The translations under genes were made by a program, and so were the position numbers. This document shows, in pieces, positions 24,358 through 32,253 of a stretch of 44,697 bases of DNA. Every line of letters begins with the position of its first letter. Position 1 is the first letter of the stretch. Under the pieces are notes generated by a model that did not search any database, was not told where the DNA came from, and was given only the letters and a program-made list of their open reading frames with translations. Location of the stretch: positions 408-45,104 of the forward strand of contig NZ_LWUA01000014.1 in NCBI RefSeq assembly GCF_005222955.1, in the 5' to 3' direction. This DNA comes from Blastococcus sp. CCUG 61487 (lineage in GTDB: Bacteria; Actinomycetota; Actinomycetes; Mycobacteriales; Geodermatophilaceae).

Positions 24358-24540
24358 CGGTCTCCTCCCGGGGACTCCGGTGCCGTAGTTGCCGAGAAGT
24401 ATGAGTCACCCGGTGCGGGCCTCCGCGGCGTGGTTGTCCGCGTGGTCGTCCGCGTGCCCTTCGCACCCGGACCCCGCGTCCCGTGGTGGAGTAGCGCGGA
24501 CCGGCCGGCCGACGTCCGCCGACGAGCAGGAGGAGATCCG

Positions 24541-24921
24541 ATGAGCAGTCCGGACGACGGCGCACGGCCCGCACCCGGGCAGCCCCCGTACGGCCCACCG
24601 GGCTACCCCCCGCCCCAGTACGGGCAGCAGTACGGCCAGCCGCCCCACGCCGGCGCGCCCTACCCGCCGCCGGCCTTCTACGGCCGGCCGACCAACTCCC
24701 TGGCGATCGTCGCGCTCATCCTGTCGCTCACCTTCGCGCCGGCCGGGCTGATCACCGGGATCATCGCCCGCCGGCAGATCAAGCGGACCGGTGAGGACGG
24801 CGACGGCCTCGCGCTGGCCGCCGTCATCGTGGGCGGCATCGTCACCGCGTTCTTCGTGCTGATGATCGTCATCTGGATCATCGCGGTGATCGCGCTGGCG
24901 AACGACGGCTTCGCCCCCTGA
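24541..24921 (+). CDS. DUF4190-type small membrane protein with Pro/Gly/Tyr-rich N-terminus
   Basis: 126 residues from ATG 24541, preceded by AGGAGGAG. Residues 1-50 are Pro/Gly/Tyr/Gln-rich ('PPGYPPPQYGQQYGQPP'). Two transmembrane segments follow ('SLAIVALILSLTFAPAGLITGIIARRQIKRTGEDGDGLALAAVIVGGIVTAFFVLMIVIWIIAVIAL'), with the DUF4190 signature 'GIIARRQIKRTGEDGDGLALAAVIVG'. Function unknown. It ends 12 bases from the stop of the convergent type VII module. Confidence 0.8.
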   Translation: MSSPDDGARPAPGQPPYGPPGYPPPQYGQQYGQPPHAGAPYPPPAFYGRPTNSLAIVALILSLTFAPAGLITGIIARRQIKRTGEDGDGLALAAVIVGGIVTAFFVLMIVIWIIAVIALANDGFAP

Positions 24922-24933
24922 GCGACAGCACGG

Positions 24934-25554
24934 TCAGCACGGCGCGAGCTCCAGCGACTGGGCGATCGCGTCGAAGAGGAGCACCAGTTCCTCCGCGACG
25001 GGCTCGGTGACGGTGGCGAACGAGAGCAGCAGCGCGCCGTCCCCGTCGGGCAGCGGCACGGCCCAGTCCACCGAGGTGCTCCGCACCGTCCTGCCCGTGC
25101 CCTCCACGGGGAGCAGCCGGTGCCGCCGTCGGCGGACGGCGGCCAGGCCGGCGACCGGGCGGACGTCCACCGCGACGACGTCGTCGTCCCGGTCGAGGGC
25201 GGTGGTGAGCAGCTCGAGCAGCCGGGGATCGTCCGGTCCACCGCGCAGCAGGGCCGGGGTGCAGGTGGCGGACACGGGCAGGCCGCGCATCAGCGCGAGG
25301 TGCGCGTGCAGGCTGCCGGCGCCGCTCTCGCGGGCCTGGGCCACCAGCCCGCGCAGCTCGGCCTCCAGCTGACGGCGCAGGCGGACGACCCGGTCCCGCG
25401 GGAGGTGCGCGAGCCGGCGGTCCAGCAGCTTCGTGACGGCCCTGCGTCCCGCGATGGGCTCGCTCGGGATCGTGGCCCAGCCCGGCGGCAGGAGCAGGGT
25501 CCATCCCCATCCGGCCTCGCGGCCGCGCACCGCACCCGGTTCGGCGGGGCTCAC
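24934..25554 (-). CDS. Hypothetical protein, last gene of the type VII module
   Basis: 206 residues from GTG 25554, whose GTGA overlaps the stop of the preceding gene. It has no signal peptide or membrane segment. The layout 'GWGWTLLLPPGWATIP...' at the N-terminus and 'WAVPLPDGDGALLLSFATVTEPVAEELVLLFDAIAQSLEL' at the C-terminus resembles Mog1/PsbP-like beta-sheet proteins of actinobacteria; this is a pattern impression only. A basic helical segment ('LRRQLEAELRGLVAQARESG') lies between. Translational coupling to a predicted secreted type VII protein suggests a role as chaperone, adaptor or immunity protein. Confidence 0.72.
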   Translation of the reverse strand: MSPAEPGAVRGREAGWGWTLLLPPGWATIPSEPIAGRRAVTKLLDRRLAHLPRDRVVRLRRQLEAELRGLVAQARESGAGSLHAHLALMRGLPVSATCTPALLRGGPDDPRLLELLTTALDRDDDVVAVDVRPVAGLAAVRRRRHRLLPVEGTGRTVRSTSVDWAVPLPDGDGALLLSFATVTEPVAEELVLLFDAIAQSLELAPC

Positions 25555-26150
25555 GACAGCGACCACCGGACGCGGGCGGCGAGTTCGTGCAGGGGCGCCG
25601 CTGCTGCCGCGCCGTCGAGGAGATCGACGAGGTACAGCGACAGCACCATCGCCAGATCGTGCGACCGGTCGGGCCAGAGGACGGCGTGTTGCTCGTGCAC
25701 CAGCCGCTCCCCGTCGTCGCCCCGGACGACTGGCCGCCACCGGACCGTCCACGCCCGGCCGCTGGAGGTGCCCAGCGTGCCGACGTCGACGTCGCCCTGG
25801 CGCTCGCCGTCCGGATCGACGACCGTGCCGACGACCTCGTCGTCCGTGGCGTCCGCAGCCAGCGGGAGCCCGCGCAGCAGCGCGACGGGACCCGGTCGCA
25901 GCACACCGGGCACCGGCAGCAGCGCCCAGGCGAGGAACGTCGGGATACCGAGGCGCGCCGGCCGCTCCACCCCGCGGCGCACCACGCGGGCGGTGCCGGC
26001 GATCAGCGCCGCGACGTGCCCGGTCTCGTCGGCCGATCGCCCTCGGGTGAGGTCGGCCGCGGCGGCCGATGCCTGCGCGTCGACGTCCCCCTCGAGCGGC
26101 AGGGGCAGCCAGCGGCCGTGCCCGGGCACCGAGATCTGCAGCCCGCTCAC
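25551..26150 (-). CDS. Hypothetical protein of the type VII module
   Basis: 199 residues from GTG 26150; its GTGA overlaps the stop of the upstream predicted secreted protein, and its own stop overlaps the next start. The start was chosen on this coupling, because the frame is open to 26435 in shadow composition. It is soluble, with 'GHGRWLPLPLEGD' near the N-terminus, a middle 'RAWTVRWRPVVRGDDGERLVHEQHAVLWPD' and a C-terminal helix 'DLAMVLSLYLVDLLDG'. The overall plan (N-terminal strand, C-terminal strand then helix) is like that of the following gene, and the two may be distant paralogues. Function unknown. Confidence 0.72.
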   Translation of the reverse strand: MSGLQISVPGHGRWLPLPLEGDVDAQASAAAADLTRGRSADETGHVAALIAGTARVVRRGVERPARLGIPTFLAWALLPVPGVLRPGPVALLRGLPLAADATDDEVVGTVVDPDGERQGDVDVGTLGTSSGRAWTVRWRPVVRGDDGERLVHEQHAVLWPDRSHDLAMVLSLYLVDLLDGAAAAAPLHELAARVRWSLS

Positions 26151-27541
26151 GGCACCTGCGCCGAGCGCCACTGCCGGACCGCCCAGGTCTGGTCGACGTC
26201 GGCCTTCCACCGCAGCCACTCGGGTCCGTCGAGGTCGCCGGAGAGCTGGTCGGCCCCACCCGTGGCGTGGACGGCCAGCCCGATCCGGTCGTAGGGCAGC
26301 GTCGCCGCCTCGCGGGCGGCCAGGGCGCTCAGGTCCGCTCGGAGGCCGGGTGAGACGGGCAGCGCGGCGAGCCGGTCGAGCTCGAGCAGGTGCTGGGCCA
26401 TCTCCCGGTCGAAGGTCTGCAGCCGGAGGCGCCACGGCGCGTCGGTGACCGCGTCGGCCTCCCCGCGCGCGGCCGCCTCGACGCCGGCGTCCGACACCCG
26501 GGCGGCGGCCTCGTCCAGGTAGCGCCGGGCCCAGAGACGGAGCCCGTTGCGCGGGTTCCGGATGTGCAAGGCGTTGCCGGCTCGGGTGTGGTTCGCCGCT
26601 CCCCGCTCGAGCGCCTCCTGCGTGGCGCGGGCGCCGGCACCGACCTCCGCCGCGGCGGACGACCTCAGGCCCGCCACGGCGTTGCGCATCCCGACGGTCT
26701 GCCGCGCGCCGAGCCCGGCGGTGGCCAGGCCGACGAGGTCCAGGCCGACGTCGGTCCAGGTCGCCTCGCCCGACTCGGACACCACCAACGCCGTGTGCAG
26801 CGCCAGCAGCGCGACGCCCGCCGCCACCCCGAGGGCGATCAGCCAGGCGGGTGCGGTGACCAGCAGGACCACCACGAGGGTGATCGCGGCGAGGGCGATC
26901 GCGACGTAGCCGAGCACGTCGGCGATGGCCGCGAGCACGCCGGCGTGGTCCCGCACGGTGCCCTTGACGTCGTCCCAGAGGTTGTCGCCGCCGTGCTCGG
27001 CGGCGGCCCCGATCCGCTCGGCGGTGTGCCGCGCGGCATCGTCCAGAGCGCCCACGGCGGCGTCGAGCCGGTGCTGTGCCGCCCGGAGCCGGTCGGCCGC
27101 AGCAGCCCGCGCCGCATCCCGGCGCTGGTGGGCCTCCACCTGTGCGGGCGTGGGATCGGACACCCCGGCCAGCGGATCGGCGGCGTACCGGCGGCGCTCG
27201 TCGTCGGCGGCGATGGCCTCCCGCAGGGCGCCGGCCGATTCGTCGCGCGCCCGCTCCAGCGGCGGTGACCAGCCGCGCACGGCCGCGGCGAGCTCCCGGT
27301 AGCGGCGCTCCGCCCGGGCCAGGTCGCCCGCGAGGTCGTCGGCGCTCTCGCCGAACGCCTCGGCGGCCTCGCCCTCCCAGCCCACGAGCCGGGCGAGCCG
27401 ACGGAGCTGACCGGCCAGCCGGGCGATGTCGTCGGCCGTGGACTCGTACCCGCGGGCGAGGCGGTCGGCCTCGGTCGGCTCACCGGGCACCGGATCGCGG
27501 GAGCGGCCCAGCAGGTGCCACTCGCCGGAGCGGGCGCTCAC
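26147..27541 (-). CDS. Predicted type VII-secreted protein with two membrane segments (possible toxin/effector)
   Basis: 464 residues from GTG 27541, overlapping the stop of the WXG100-like gene by GTGA. Residues 1-190 are helical and resemble the putative type VII secretion-signal domain that starts many actinobacterial polymorphic toxins ('LLGRSRDPVPGEP', 'GWEGEAAEAFGESADDLAGDLARAERRYRELA', which contains a W-x-G). Residues about 207-250 are two adjacent transmembrane helices ('GYVAIALAAITLVVVLLVTAPAWLIALGVAAGVALLALHTALVV'). The C-terminal 210 residues have no motif I recognise. Placed between a WXG100-like protein and two small soluble proteins, it is probably the exported component; toxicity is only inference. 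Confidence 0.75.
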   Translation of the reverse strand: MSARSGEWHLLGRSRDPVPGEPTEADRLARGYESTADDIARLAGQLRRLARLVGWEGEAAEAFGESADDLAGDLARAERRYRELAAAVRGWSPPLERARDESAGALREAIAADDERRRYAADPLAGVSDPTPAQVEAHQRRDAARAAAADRLRAAQHRLDAAVGALDDAARHTAERIGAAAEHGGDNLWDDVKGTVRDHAGVLAAIADVLGYVAIALAAITLVVVLLVTAPAWLIALGVAAGVALLALHTALVVSESGEATWTDVGLDLVGLATAGLGARQTVGMRNAVAGLRSSAAAEVGAGARATQEALERGAANHTRAGNALHIRNPRNGLRLWARRYLDEAAARVSDAGVEAAARGEADAVTDAPWRLRLQTFDREMAQHLLELDRLAALPVSPGLRADLSALAAREAATLPYDRIGLAVHATGGADQLSGDLDGPEWLRWKADVDQTWAVRQWRSAQVP

Positions 27542-27834
27542 CGCGGCTCCAGCACGGCACGGATCTCGGCGGCGAGCTGGTCGTCGACGTCCTGGAACGT
27601 CGCCGCGCTCTCGGTGGCCATCGCGCCCACGGCGCGCAGCGCCCGGGTGAGCAGCTCGCGGCGGTCGTCCCAGCTGCCCGCGAAGCCGTCCAGCGCGTCG
27701 GCGACCAGGCGGTGACCGACGTCCTCGGCGTCCCAGCTGGTCCGCCGGGCGGTCCCGTCCAGCGCGTCGGCCAGCGAGGTCAGCTCCCGCCCCAGCCCGC
27801 TGAGCAGCTCCAGGCTGTAGCGCAGGTCGGCCAT
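27538..27834 (-). CDS. WXG100-like small helical protein, first gene of the type VII module
   Basis: 98 residues from ATG 27834, chosen because GGAGGAGG precedes it (upstream frame to 27906 is Pro-rich). The length and helix-turn-helix plan fit WXG100 proteins: N-terminal helix 'SLELLSGLGRELTSLADALDG', a central 'GSWDDRRELLTRALRAVG' and a C-terminal helix ending 'FQDVDDQLAAEIRAVLEPR'. The Trp is kept but the Gly of W-x-G is not. Its GTGA stop-start overlap with the next gene suggests it is made in equal amounts with the predicted secreted protein, perhaps as its export partner. Confidence 0.75.
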   Translation of the reverse strand: MADLRYSLELLSGLGRELTSLADALDGTARRTSWDAEDVGHRLVADALDGFAGSWDDRRELLTRALRAVGAMATESAATFQDVDDQLAAEIRAVLEPR

Positions 27835-27906
27835 CTGCCCTCCTCCGTCGTCGGTGCCCGGGAACCGTAGCCACGCGGGCGGTGCCGGCGGGGCCGTCGG
27901 AGGCAA

Positions 27907-27917
27907 CCTGTGGACAG
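27907..27917. promoter_or_regulatory. CCTGTGGACAG motif upstream of the type VII module
   Basis: Near-palindromic, DnaA-box-like, 73 bases upstream of the ATG at 27834. It is related to the copies upstream of the WXG100 (16830) and EccC-like (21529) genes. Confidence 0.4.
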
Positions 27918-27934
27918 AGGCGCCGCAGGAACGC

Positions 27935-27966
27935 GACGGCCGCCCGGGAGAACCCGGGCGGCCGTC
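27935..27966 (-). terminator. Terminator hairpin after the CitE/malyl-CoA-lyase-like gene
   Basis: GACGGCCGCCCGGG (27935-27948) and CCCGGGCGGCCGTC (27953-27966) form a perfect 14-bp stem with an AGAA loop, 18 bases after the stop at 27985. Confidence 0.85.
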
Positions 27967-27984
27967 GTCGTCAGCAGGTGCCGA

Positions 27985-28938
27985 TCACTCCTCGGGCGGG
28001 GTGAACGAGGAGGTGCGGGACAGGCCTGCGGCCCGGCCCTTGCCGGCGATGACCAGCGCCATCTTGCGGCTGGCCTCGTCGATCATCTCGTCGCCGAGCA
28101 TCGCCGAGCCCTTCTTCCCGCCGGCCTCGGAGGTGTAGTAGTCGTACGCGTCGAGGATGAGTTCGGCGTGGTCGTAGTCCTCCTGCGACGGCGCGTAGAT
28201 CTCGTTGGCGGCGTCGATCTGGCCGGGGTGCAGCACCCACTTGCCGTCGAAGCCGAGGACGGCGGAGCGCTTGGCGACCTCCTCGAAGGCCGGCACGTCA
28301 CGCACCTGCAGGAACGGGCCGTCGATGGCCTGCACGCCGCGGGCGCGGGCCGCCATGAGGATCTGCATGAGGATGTAGTGGAACGGGTCGCCCGGGTAGT
28401 CGGGGTGCAGCGCGCCCACGACGAGGGACTTCATGTTGATCGACGCCATGAAGTCGGCCGGGCCGAAGATGATCGTCTCGATGCGGTCGCTGGCGAACGC
28501 GATGTCGTTGACGTTGATGAGGCCCTGCGCGGTCTCGATCTGCGCCTCGATGCCGATCCGGCCGACCTCGAGCCCGTTCGACTTCTCGATCTGGGTGAGC
28601 AGGAAGTCCAGCGCCTTGACCTGGTGGGCGTCGACGACCTTCGGCAGCATGATGCAGTCGAGGTTGGCGCCCGCTCCCTCCACGACCTCGATGACGTCGT
28701 GGTAGGTCCACTCCGTCGTCCAGTCGTTGACCCGGACGGTGCGGATCTTGTCGCCCCAGCCGCCCTCGTTCAGGGCCGCCACGATGTTCTTGCGGGCGCC
28801 CGGCTTGGCCAGCGGCGCGCACGCGTCCTCGAGGTCGAGGAAGACCTGGTCCGCCGGCAGGCCCTTGGCCTTCTCGAGGAACCGCGGGTTGCTGCCCGGA
28901 ACGGCCAGGTTGGAACGGCGGGATCGGAGCTCGGCCAC
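27985..28938 (-). CDS. HpcH/HpaI aldolase / CitE-family lyase (malyl-CoA-lyase-like)
   Basis: 317 residues from GTG 28938 with GGAGG upstream; typical length. Family motifs are clear: 'RSNLAVPGSNPRFLEKAKGLPADQVFLDLEDA' (substrate and metal site), 'ARKNIVAALNE', 'VRVND', 'IMLPKV', 'IEAQIETAQGL' with the metal-binding Glu, and 'IIFGPADFMAS'. These Mg2+-dependent TIM-barrel enzymes cleave or form (3S)-malyl-CoA, beta-methylmalyl-CoA or citramalyl-CoA. The long form with 'GPFLQVRD' and 'GFDGKWVLHPGQI' fits malyl/methylmalyl-CoA lyases. The exact substrate is uncertain; no glyoxylate or propionyl-CoA pathway gene is adjacent. Single gene with its own terminator. Confidence 0.85.
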   Translation of the reverse strand: MAELRSRRSNLAVPGSNPRFLEKAKGLPADQVFLDLEDACAPLAKPGARKNIVAALNEGGWGDKIRTVRVNDWTTEWTYHDVIEVVEGAGANLDCIMLPKVVDAHQVKALDFLLTQIEKSNGLEVGRIGIEAQIETAQGLINVNDIAFASDRIETIIFGPADFMASINMKSLVVGALHPDYPGDPFHYILMQILMAARARGVQAIDGPFLQVRDVPAFEEVAKRSAVLGFDGKWVLHPGQIDAANEIYAPSQEDYDHAELILDAYDYYTSEAGGKKGSAMLGDEMIDEASRKMALVIAGKGRAAGLSRTSSFTPPEE

Positions 28939-29024
28939 AGTGCCTCCGCTAGCTGGAAGTCGACGATTCGGTTGCCCGGAGCCTAACGAGGACCCTTTCC
29001 GGCCGCCGACCCGCTCACCTCGCA

Positions 29025-29101
29025 GTTGATCATCGCCTCCGTGCTCGGTGCACCGGAGCGCCGTCGCGTGTCGCGCGCACCGAGACGATGATCAACTCCA
29101 G
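29025..29101 (-). repeat. 77-bp structured repeat, copy 2
   Basis: Same length as copy 1 (12598-12674), with identical first 11 bases (GTTGATCATCG) and last 18 (ACGATGATCAACTCCAG plus the preceding G) and a shared GCGCGCACC block; the interior differs. The end arms pair 14 of 15 and the stem continues with bulges. On the minus strand it starts 12 bases after the stop of the EamA gene, the same position relative to a gene 3' end as copy 1. Confidence 0.8.
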
Positions 29102-29113
29102 GGGCGCCCGCGA

Positions 29114-30040
29114 TCAGGTGGCGGGTTCGACCATCGTCGCCGGGCGGCTGGCGCGCACGACGAGGGCGACCCCCACCACGACGAGCGCGACGCCCGGCAG
29201 CGCCAGCAGCGGCGGCACCTGCCCCAGCAGCACGAGCGCGAACAGCAGCGCCCCGGGCACCTCCAGCAGGACGGCGAGGCTCACCACCGTCGGCCCGACG
29301 CGGGACAGGACGACGTTGAGCAGCGTGTGCCCCATGAGCTGCGCGGCCACGGTGATCGCGGCGATCAGCCACCAGTCGCGGGCCTTGAAACCGGTCAGCG
29401 GCGCGTCGACCACCACCGCCGAGACGGCGATCGCCAGCGCGCAGACCGAGTAGCAGACGACGGCGTAGGCCGAGGTGGCGAGCCGCTGCCGGGCGTGCGC
29501 GCCGGCGAGCACGTAGCCGCCGGCGAAGATCGCCCCGAGCAGCGCCAGCCCGTCACCCAGCAACGCCTCGGTGCTCACCGCGATGTCCACCCCGGCGATC
29601 AGCGCGACCCCGAGGACGGCGAGCACCAGCCCCCACCACACCGCCGCCGGCAGCCGCACCCCGGAGAGGCGGGCGACCAGCGCGGTCCAGATCGGCGTGG
29701 TGGTCACCAGCGCCGTGGACGCCGCCACCGTGGTCATGGACAGGCTCGGCAGCCAGGCGGCGAAGTGCGCGGCGAGGAAGAGCCCGGCGACGACGGAGCT
29801 GCGCAGGTCCCGCCAGCGCAGGCCGGTCAGGGTCGAGCGCTCCCGGGTGAGGAGCACCGGCAGGAGAGCGGCGGCGCCCGCGGCGTTGCGCCAGAACGCC
29901 AGCGCGAGCATCGGCGCGGTGACCAGGGTGGTGAGCGGTGCCGACAGCGAGATGCCGACGACCCCGACGGCGATCAGCCCGACGTCCCGCGGTCCCGGAC
30001 GGTGGACGGCCCAGGGCGAGGCGTCCTCGACCGAGCTCAC
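29114..30040 (-). CDS. EamA/DMT-family transporter
   Basis: 308 residues from GTG 30040, which overlaps the stop of the PhzF-like gene (GTGA). About ten transmembrane helices in two EamA repeats are visible ('LTTLVTAPMLALAFWRNAAGAAALLPVLL' in the first; 'WWLIAAITVAAQLMGHTLLNVVLSRVGPTVVSLAVLLEVPGALLFALVLLGQ' in the second). DMT proteins export metabolites such as amino acids or purines; the substrate is unknown. Coupling to PhzF suggests the pair handles one small molecule. Copy 2 of the 77-bp repeat lies directly after its stop. Confidence 0.87.
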   Translation of the reverse strand: MSSVEDASPWAVHRPGPRDVGLIAVGVVGISLSAPLTTLVTAPMLALAFWRNAAGAAALLPVLLTRERSTLTGLRWRDLRSSVVAGLFLAAHFAAWLPSLSMTTVAASTALVTTTPIWTALVARLSGVRLPAAVWWGLVLAVLGVALIAGVDIAVSTEALLGDGLALLGAIFAGGYVLAGAHARQRLATSAYAVVCYSVCALAIAVSAVVVDAPLTGFKARDWWLIAAITVAAQLMGHTLLNVVLSRVGPTVVSLAVLLEVPGALLFALVLLGQVPPLLALPGVALVVVGVALVVRASRPATMVEPAT

Positions 30041-30909
30041 GAGGGAACGCGGATTCGACCGCGGGCGATCGGGACGACGGCCCCCCGGACCGTCGCCCCC
30101 GTCGCCCGGCCACCGGCCGCGGTGACGGTGCACTCCAGCACCGACGGGCGGCCCATCCGCTCGCCCTGGCGCACCGTGTAGGACGTCGTCCCCTCACCGG
30201 CGAGCAGACCGCTCTCGACCAGCCAGACGCCGGCGCCCAGGGCCGCCGACCCGGTCGCGGGGTCCTCGCCCCAGGCGAGGTCGGCGGCGAACACCCGGGC
30301 ACGGGCGGTGCTCGTCGCGGCGTCCCAGGAGAGCACCGAGACGCCCTCCCCCACGTCCATGCCCCGCAGCGCGGACGGATCGGGGACTGCGCGGTCGACG
30401 GCGTCCGGGCGGACGGACAGGTAGGCGAACGGCAGCCCGCAGCCGGCGACCTCGGCGGGCACGCCGGTCGTGTCGGCGGGGTCCAACCTCATGGCCAGCG
30501 CCAGCGCCTCGGCCGCAGGGGCGTCGTCCAGGGTGGGCGTCCCGCCGGCGAGCGTGGCTCCGTCGTCGTCGACCACGACGTCGAGCACCCCGGCGCCGCA
30601 CTCCTGCCGCAGCGTCCCGGCGGCCAGCCGCCCGGTGCGCACCAGCGTGTGCGCCGCACCGACACTGGGATGCCCGGCGAACGGCAGCTCCGCGAACGGG
30701 GTGAAGATCCGCACCCGGTAGTCGGCACCGGTCTCGGTCGGTGCGCACAGGAACGACGTCTCCGAGAGGTGGAACTCGTTCGCCAGGGCCTGGCACTGCT
30801 CGGTCGTGAGCGCGTCGGCGTCGAGGACGACGGCCAGCGGATTACCGGCGAACGCACGGGGCGCGAACACGTCGACGATCTCGTAGTCCAGCGTCTCCGG
30901 GCTGCTCAC
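30037..30909 (-). CDS. PhzF-family isomerase/epimerase-like protein
   Basis: 290 residues from GTG 30909, full family length. Motifs: 'VDVFAPRAFAGNPLAVVLDA', the catalytic Glu50 in 'NEFHLSETSFL', 'RIFTPFAELPFAGHPSVGAAHTL' and the second-half 'WGEDPATGSAALGAGVWLVESG'. PhzF enzymes have a diaminopimelate-epimerase fold and catalyse isomerisations such as that in phenazine synthesis; most family members are of unknown substrate, and no phenazine genes are present here. TACCGT ends 7 bases before GTG and no Shine-Dalgarno is seen, so the mRNA may be leaderless. It is translationally coupled to the EamA exporter. Confidence 0.87.
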   Translation of the reverse strand: MSSPETLDYEIVDVFAPRAFAGNPLAVVLDADALTTEQCQALANEFHLSETSFLCAPTETGADYRVRIFTPFAELPFAGHPSVGAAHTLVRTGRLAAGTLRQECGAGVLDVVVDDDGATLAGGTPTLDDAPAAEALALAMRLDPADTTGVPAEVAGCGLPFAYLSVRPDAVDRAVPDPSALRGMDVGEGVSVLSWDAATSTARARVFAADLAWGEDPATGSAALGAGVWLVESGLLAGEGTTSYTVRQGERMGRPSVLECTVTAAGGRATGATVRGAVVPIARGRIRVPS

Positions 30910-30916
30910 GGCGCCG

Positions 30917-30922
30917 ACGGTA
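30917..30922 (-). promoter_or_regulatory. -10-like TACCGT before the PhzF-like gene
   Basis: On the minus strand TACCGT is followed by 7 bases and the GTG at 30909, without a Shine-Dalgarno. This fits a leaderless transcript. Confidence 0.4.
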
Positions 30923-31014
30923 ACCTTGCGGGTCGGCGACCGAGCTTGCGAGGGCGCGCAGAGGCAGAGCACCCCCGGGCACGGGGGCCGACGAGCGCCA
31001 GCGAGGAGGAGCCC

Positions 31015-32253
31015 GTGACCACGGCGACCAGGGCGTACGTCTCCCGGCTCGCCGGGTTGACGGTCTTCGACCCCAACGGCGACCGCGTCGGCAAGGTGCG
31101 CGACGTCGTCATCGCCCTGCGCGTGGGCACCGCCAGCCCGCGGGTGCTGGGGCTGGTCGTGGAGGTCGCCGCACGGCGGCGGATCTTCGTGCCGATGGGC
31201 CGGGTCGTATCGGTCGACCCGAGCTCGCTCACGCTGGCCTCGGGAACCCTGAACGTGAAGCGCTTCGAGCAGCGCGCCGGCGAGACGATGGTGCTGGGCG
31301 AGCTGCTGGACAAGTCGGTGGTCATCGCCGAGTCCGGCCGGCCGGCGCACGTCGTCGACGCCGCCATCGAGCAGACCCGCACCGGCGACTGGGTACTGTC
31401 CCGGCTCGCCGTCGCCGAGCCCGGCCGGCTCGGCCGCCGCGGCCAGCTGCACACCCTCGCGTGGGACGAGGTCCGCGGGCTCGCCCTGCCCGAGACCGGC
31501 CAGGGCGCCGAGACGCTGATCGCCACCTACCGCGAGCTCAACGCCGCCGACCTCGCGCACGCCCTGCAGGACCTGCCGATCAAGCGCCGGCACGAGGTCG
31601 CCGAGGCGCTGGACGACCAGCGGCTGGCCGACGTCCTGGGCGAGCTGCCGGAGGCCCTGCAGATCAGCATCCTGGGCACCCTGGAGGACGACCGCGCCGC
31701 CGACGTCCTCGAGGAGATGGACCCCGACGACGCCGCCGACCTGCTGGCCGAGCTCTCCAACGTCGACCGCAACCGGCTGCTGGAGCTCATGCGCCCCGAC
31801 GAGGCCGAGTCGGTCCGCCAGCTGCTGCAGTACTCCGAGGACACCGCCGGCGGCATCATGACCAGCGAGCCGGTCATCCTCACCCCGGACGCCACCGTCG
31901 CCGAGGCGCTGGCCCGGGTGCGCGAGCCCGAGCTCACGCCGGCGCTGGCCAGCCAGGTCTACGTCTGCCGCCCGCCCTCGGCCACCCCGACCGGGCGCTA
32001 CCTGGGCCTGGCGCACATCCAGCGACTGCTCCGCGAACCGCCGTCGAACCTGGTCAGCGGCGCGCTGGACGACCTGGAGCCGCTGCGGCCCGGGGCGCCG
32101 CTGGCCGAGGTGACCCGGTACTTCGCCACGTACAACCTCGTCGCGGCGCCCGTGGTGGACGACCAGGGCCGGCTGGTGGGCGCGGTCAGCGTCGACGACG
32201 TCCTGGACCACCTGCTGCCCGACGACTGGCGCGAGCGGGCCCGCCGTGGCTGA
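31015..32253 (+). CDS. PRC-barrel / MgtE_N / CBS-pair protein lacking the MgtE transport domain
   Basis: 412 residues from GTG 31015 after GAGGAGGAG. Residues about 5-85 are PRC-barrel-like ('VFDPNGDRVGKVRDVVIAL'). Residues about 165-275 are the MgtE N-terminal superhelix ('LADVLGELPEALQISILGTLEDDRAADVLEEMDPDDAADLLAEL'), followed by a CBS pair ('DTAGGIMTSEPVILTPDATVAEAL', 'LVAAPVVDDQGRLVGAVSVDDVLDHLL'). The five-helix membrane pore of MgtE Mg2+ channels is absent, so the protein is cytosolic, probably a sensor of Mg2+ or nucleotides. Its stop overlaps the DUF1003 start by 8 bases. Mycobacteria have the same gene pair near mrp. Confidence 0.88.
   Translation: MTTATRAYVSRLAGLTVFDPNGDRVGKVRDVVIALRVGTASPRVLGLVVEVAARRRIFVPMGRVVSVDPSSLTLASGTLNVKRFEQRAGETMVLGELLDKSVVIAESGRPAHVVDAAIEQTRTGDWVLSRLAVAEPGRLGRRGQLHTLAWDEVRGLALPETGQGAETLIATYRELNAADLAHALQDLPIKRRHEVAEALDDQRLADVLGELPEALQISILGTLEDDRAADVLEEMDPDDAADLLAELSNVDRNRLLELMRPDEAESVRQLLQYSEDTAGGIMTSEPVILTPDATVAEALARVREPELTPALASQVYVCRPPSATPTGRYLGLAHIQRLLREPPSNLVSGALDDLEPLRPGAPLAEVTRYFATYNLVAAPVVDDQGRLVGAVSVDDVLDHLLPDDWRERARRG

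Noticed and set aside
30972-30987. CCCCCG/CGGGGG hairpin upstream of the MgtE_N/CBS gene as a Mg2+ riboswitch
   Set aside because: A single 6-bp stem, too small and without the conserved bases of known Mg2+ riboswitches; no evidence beyond the pairing.
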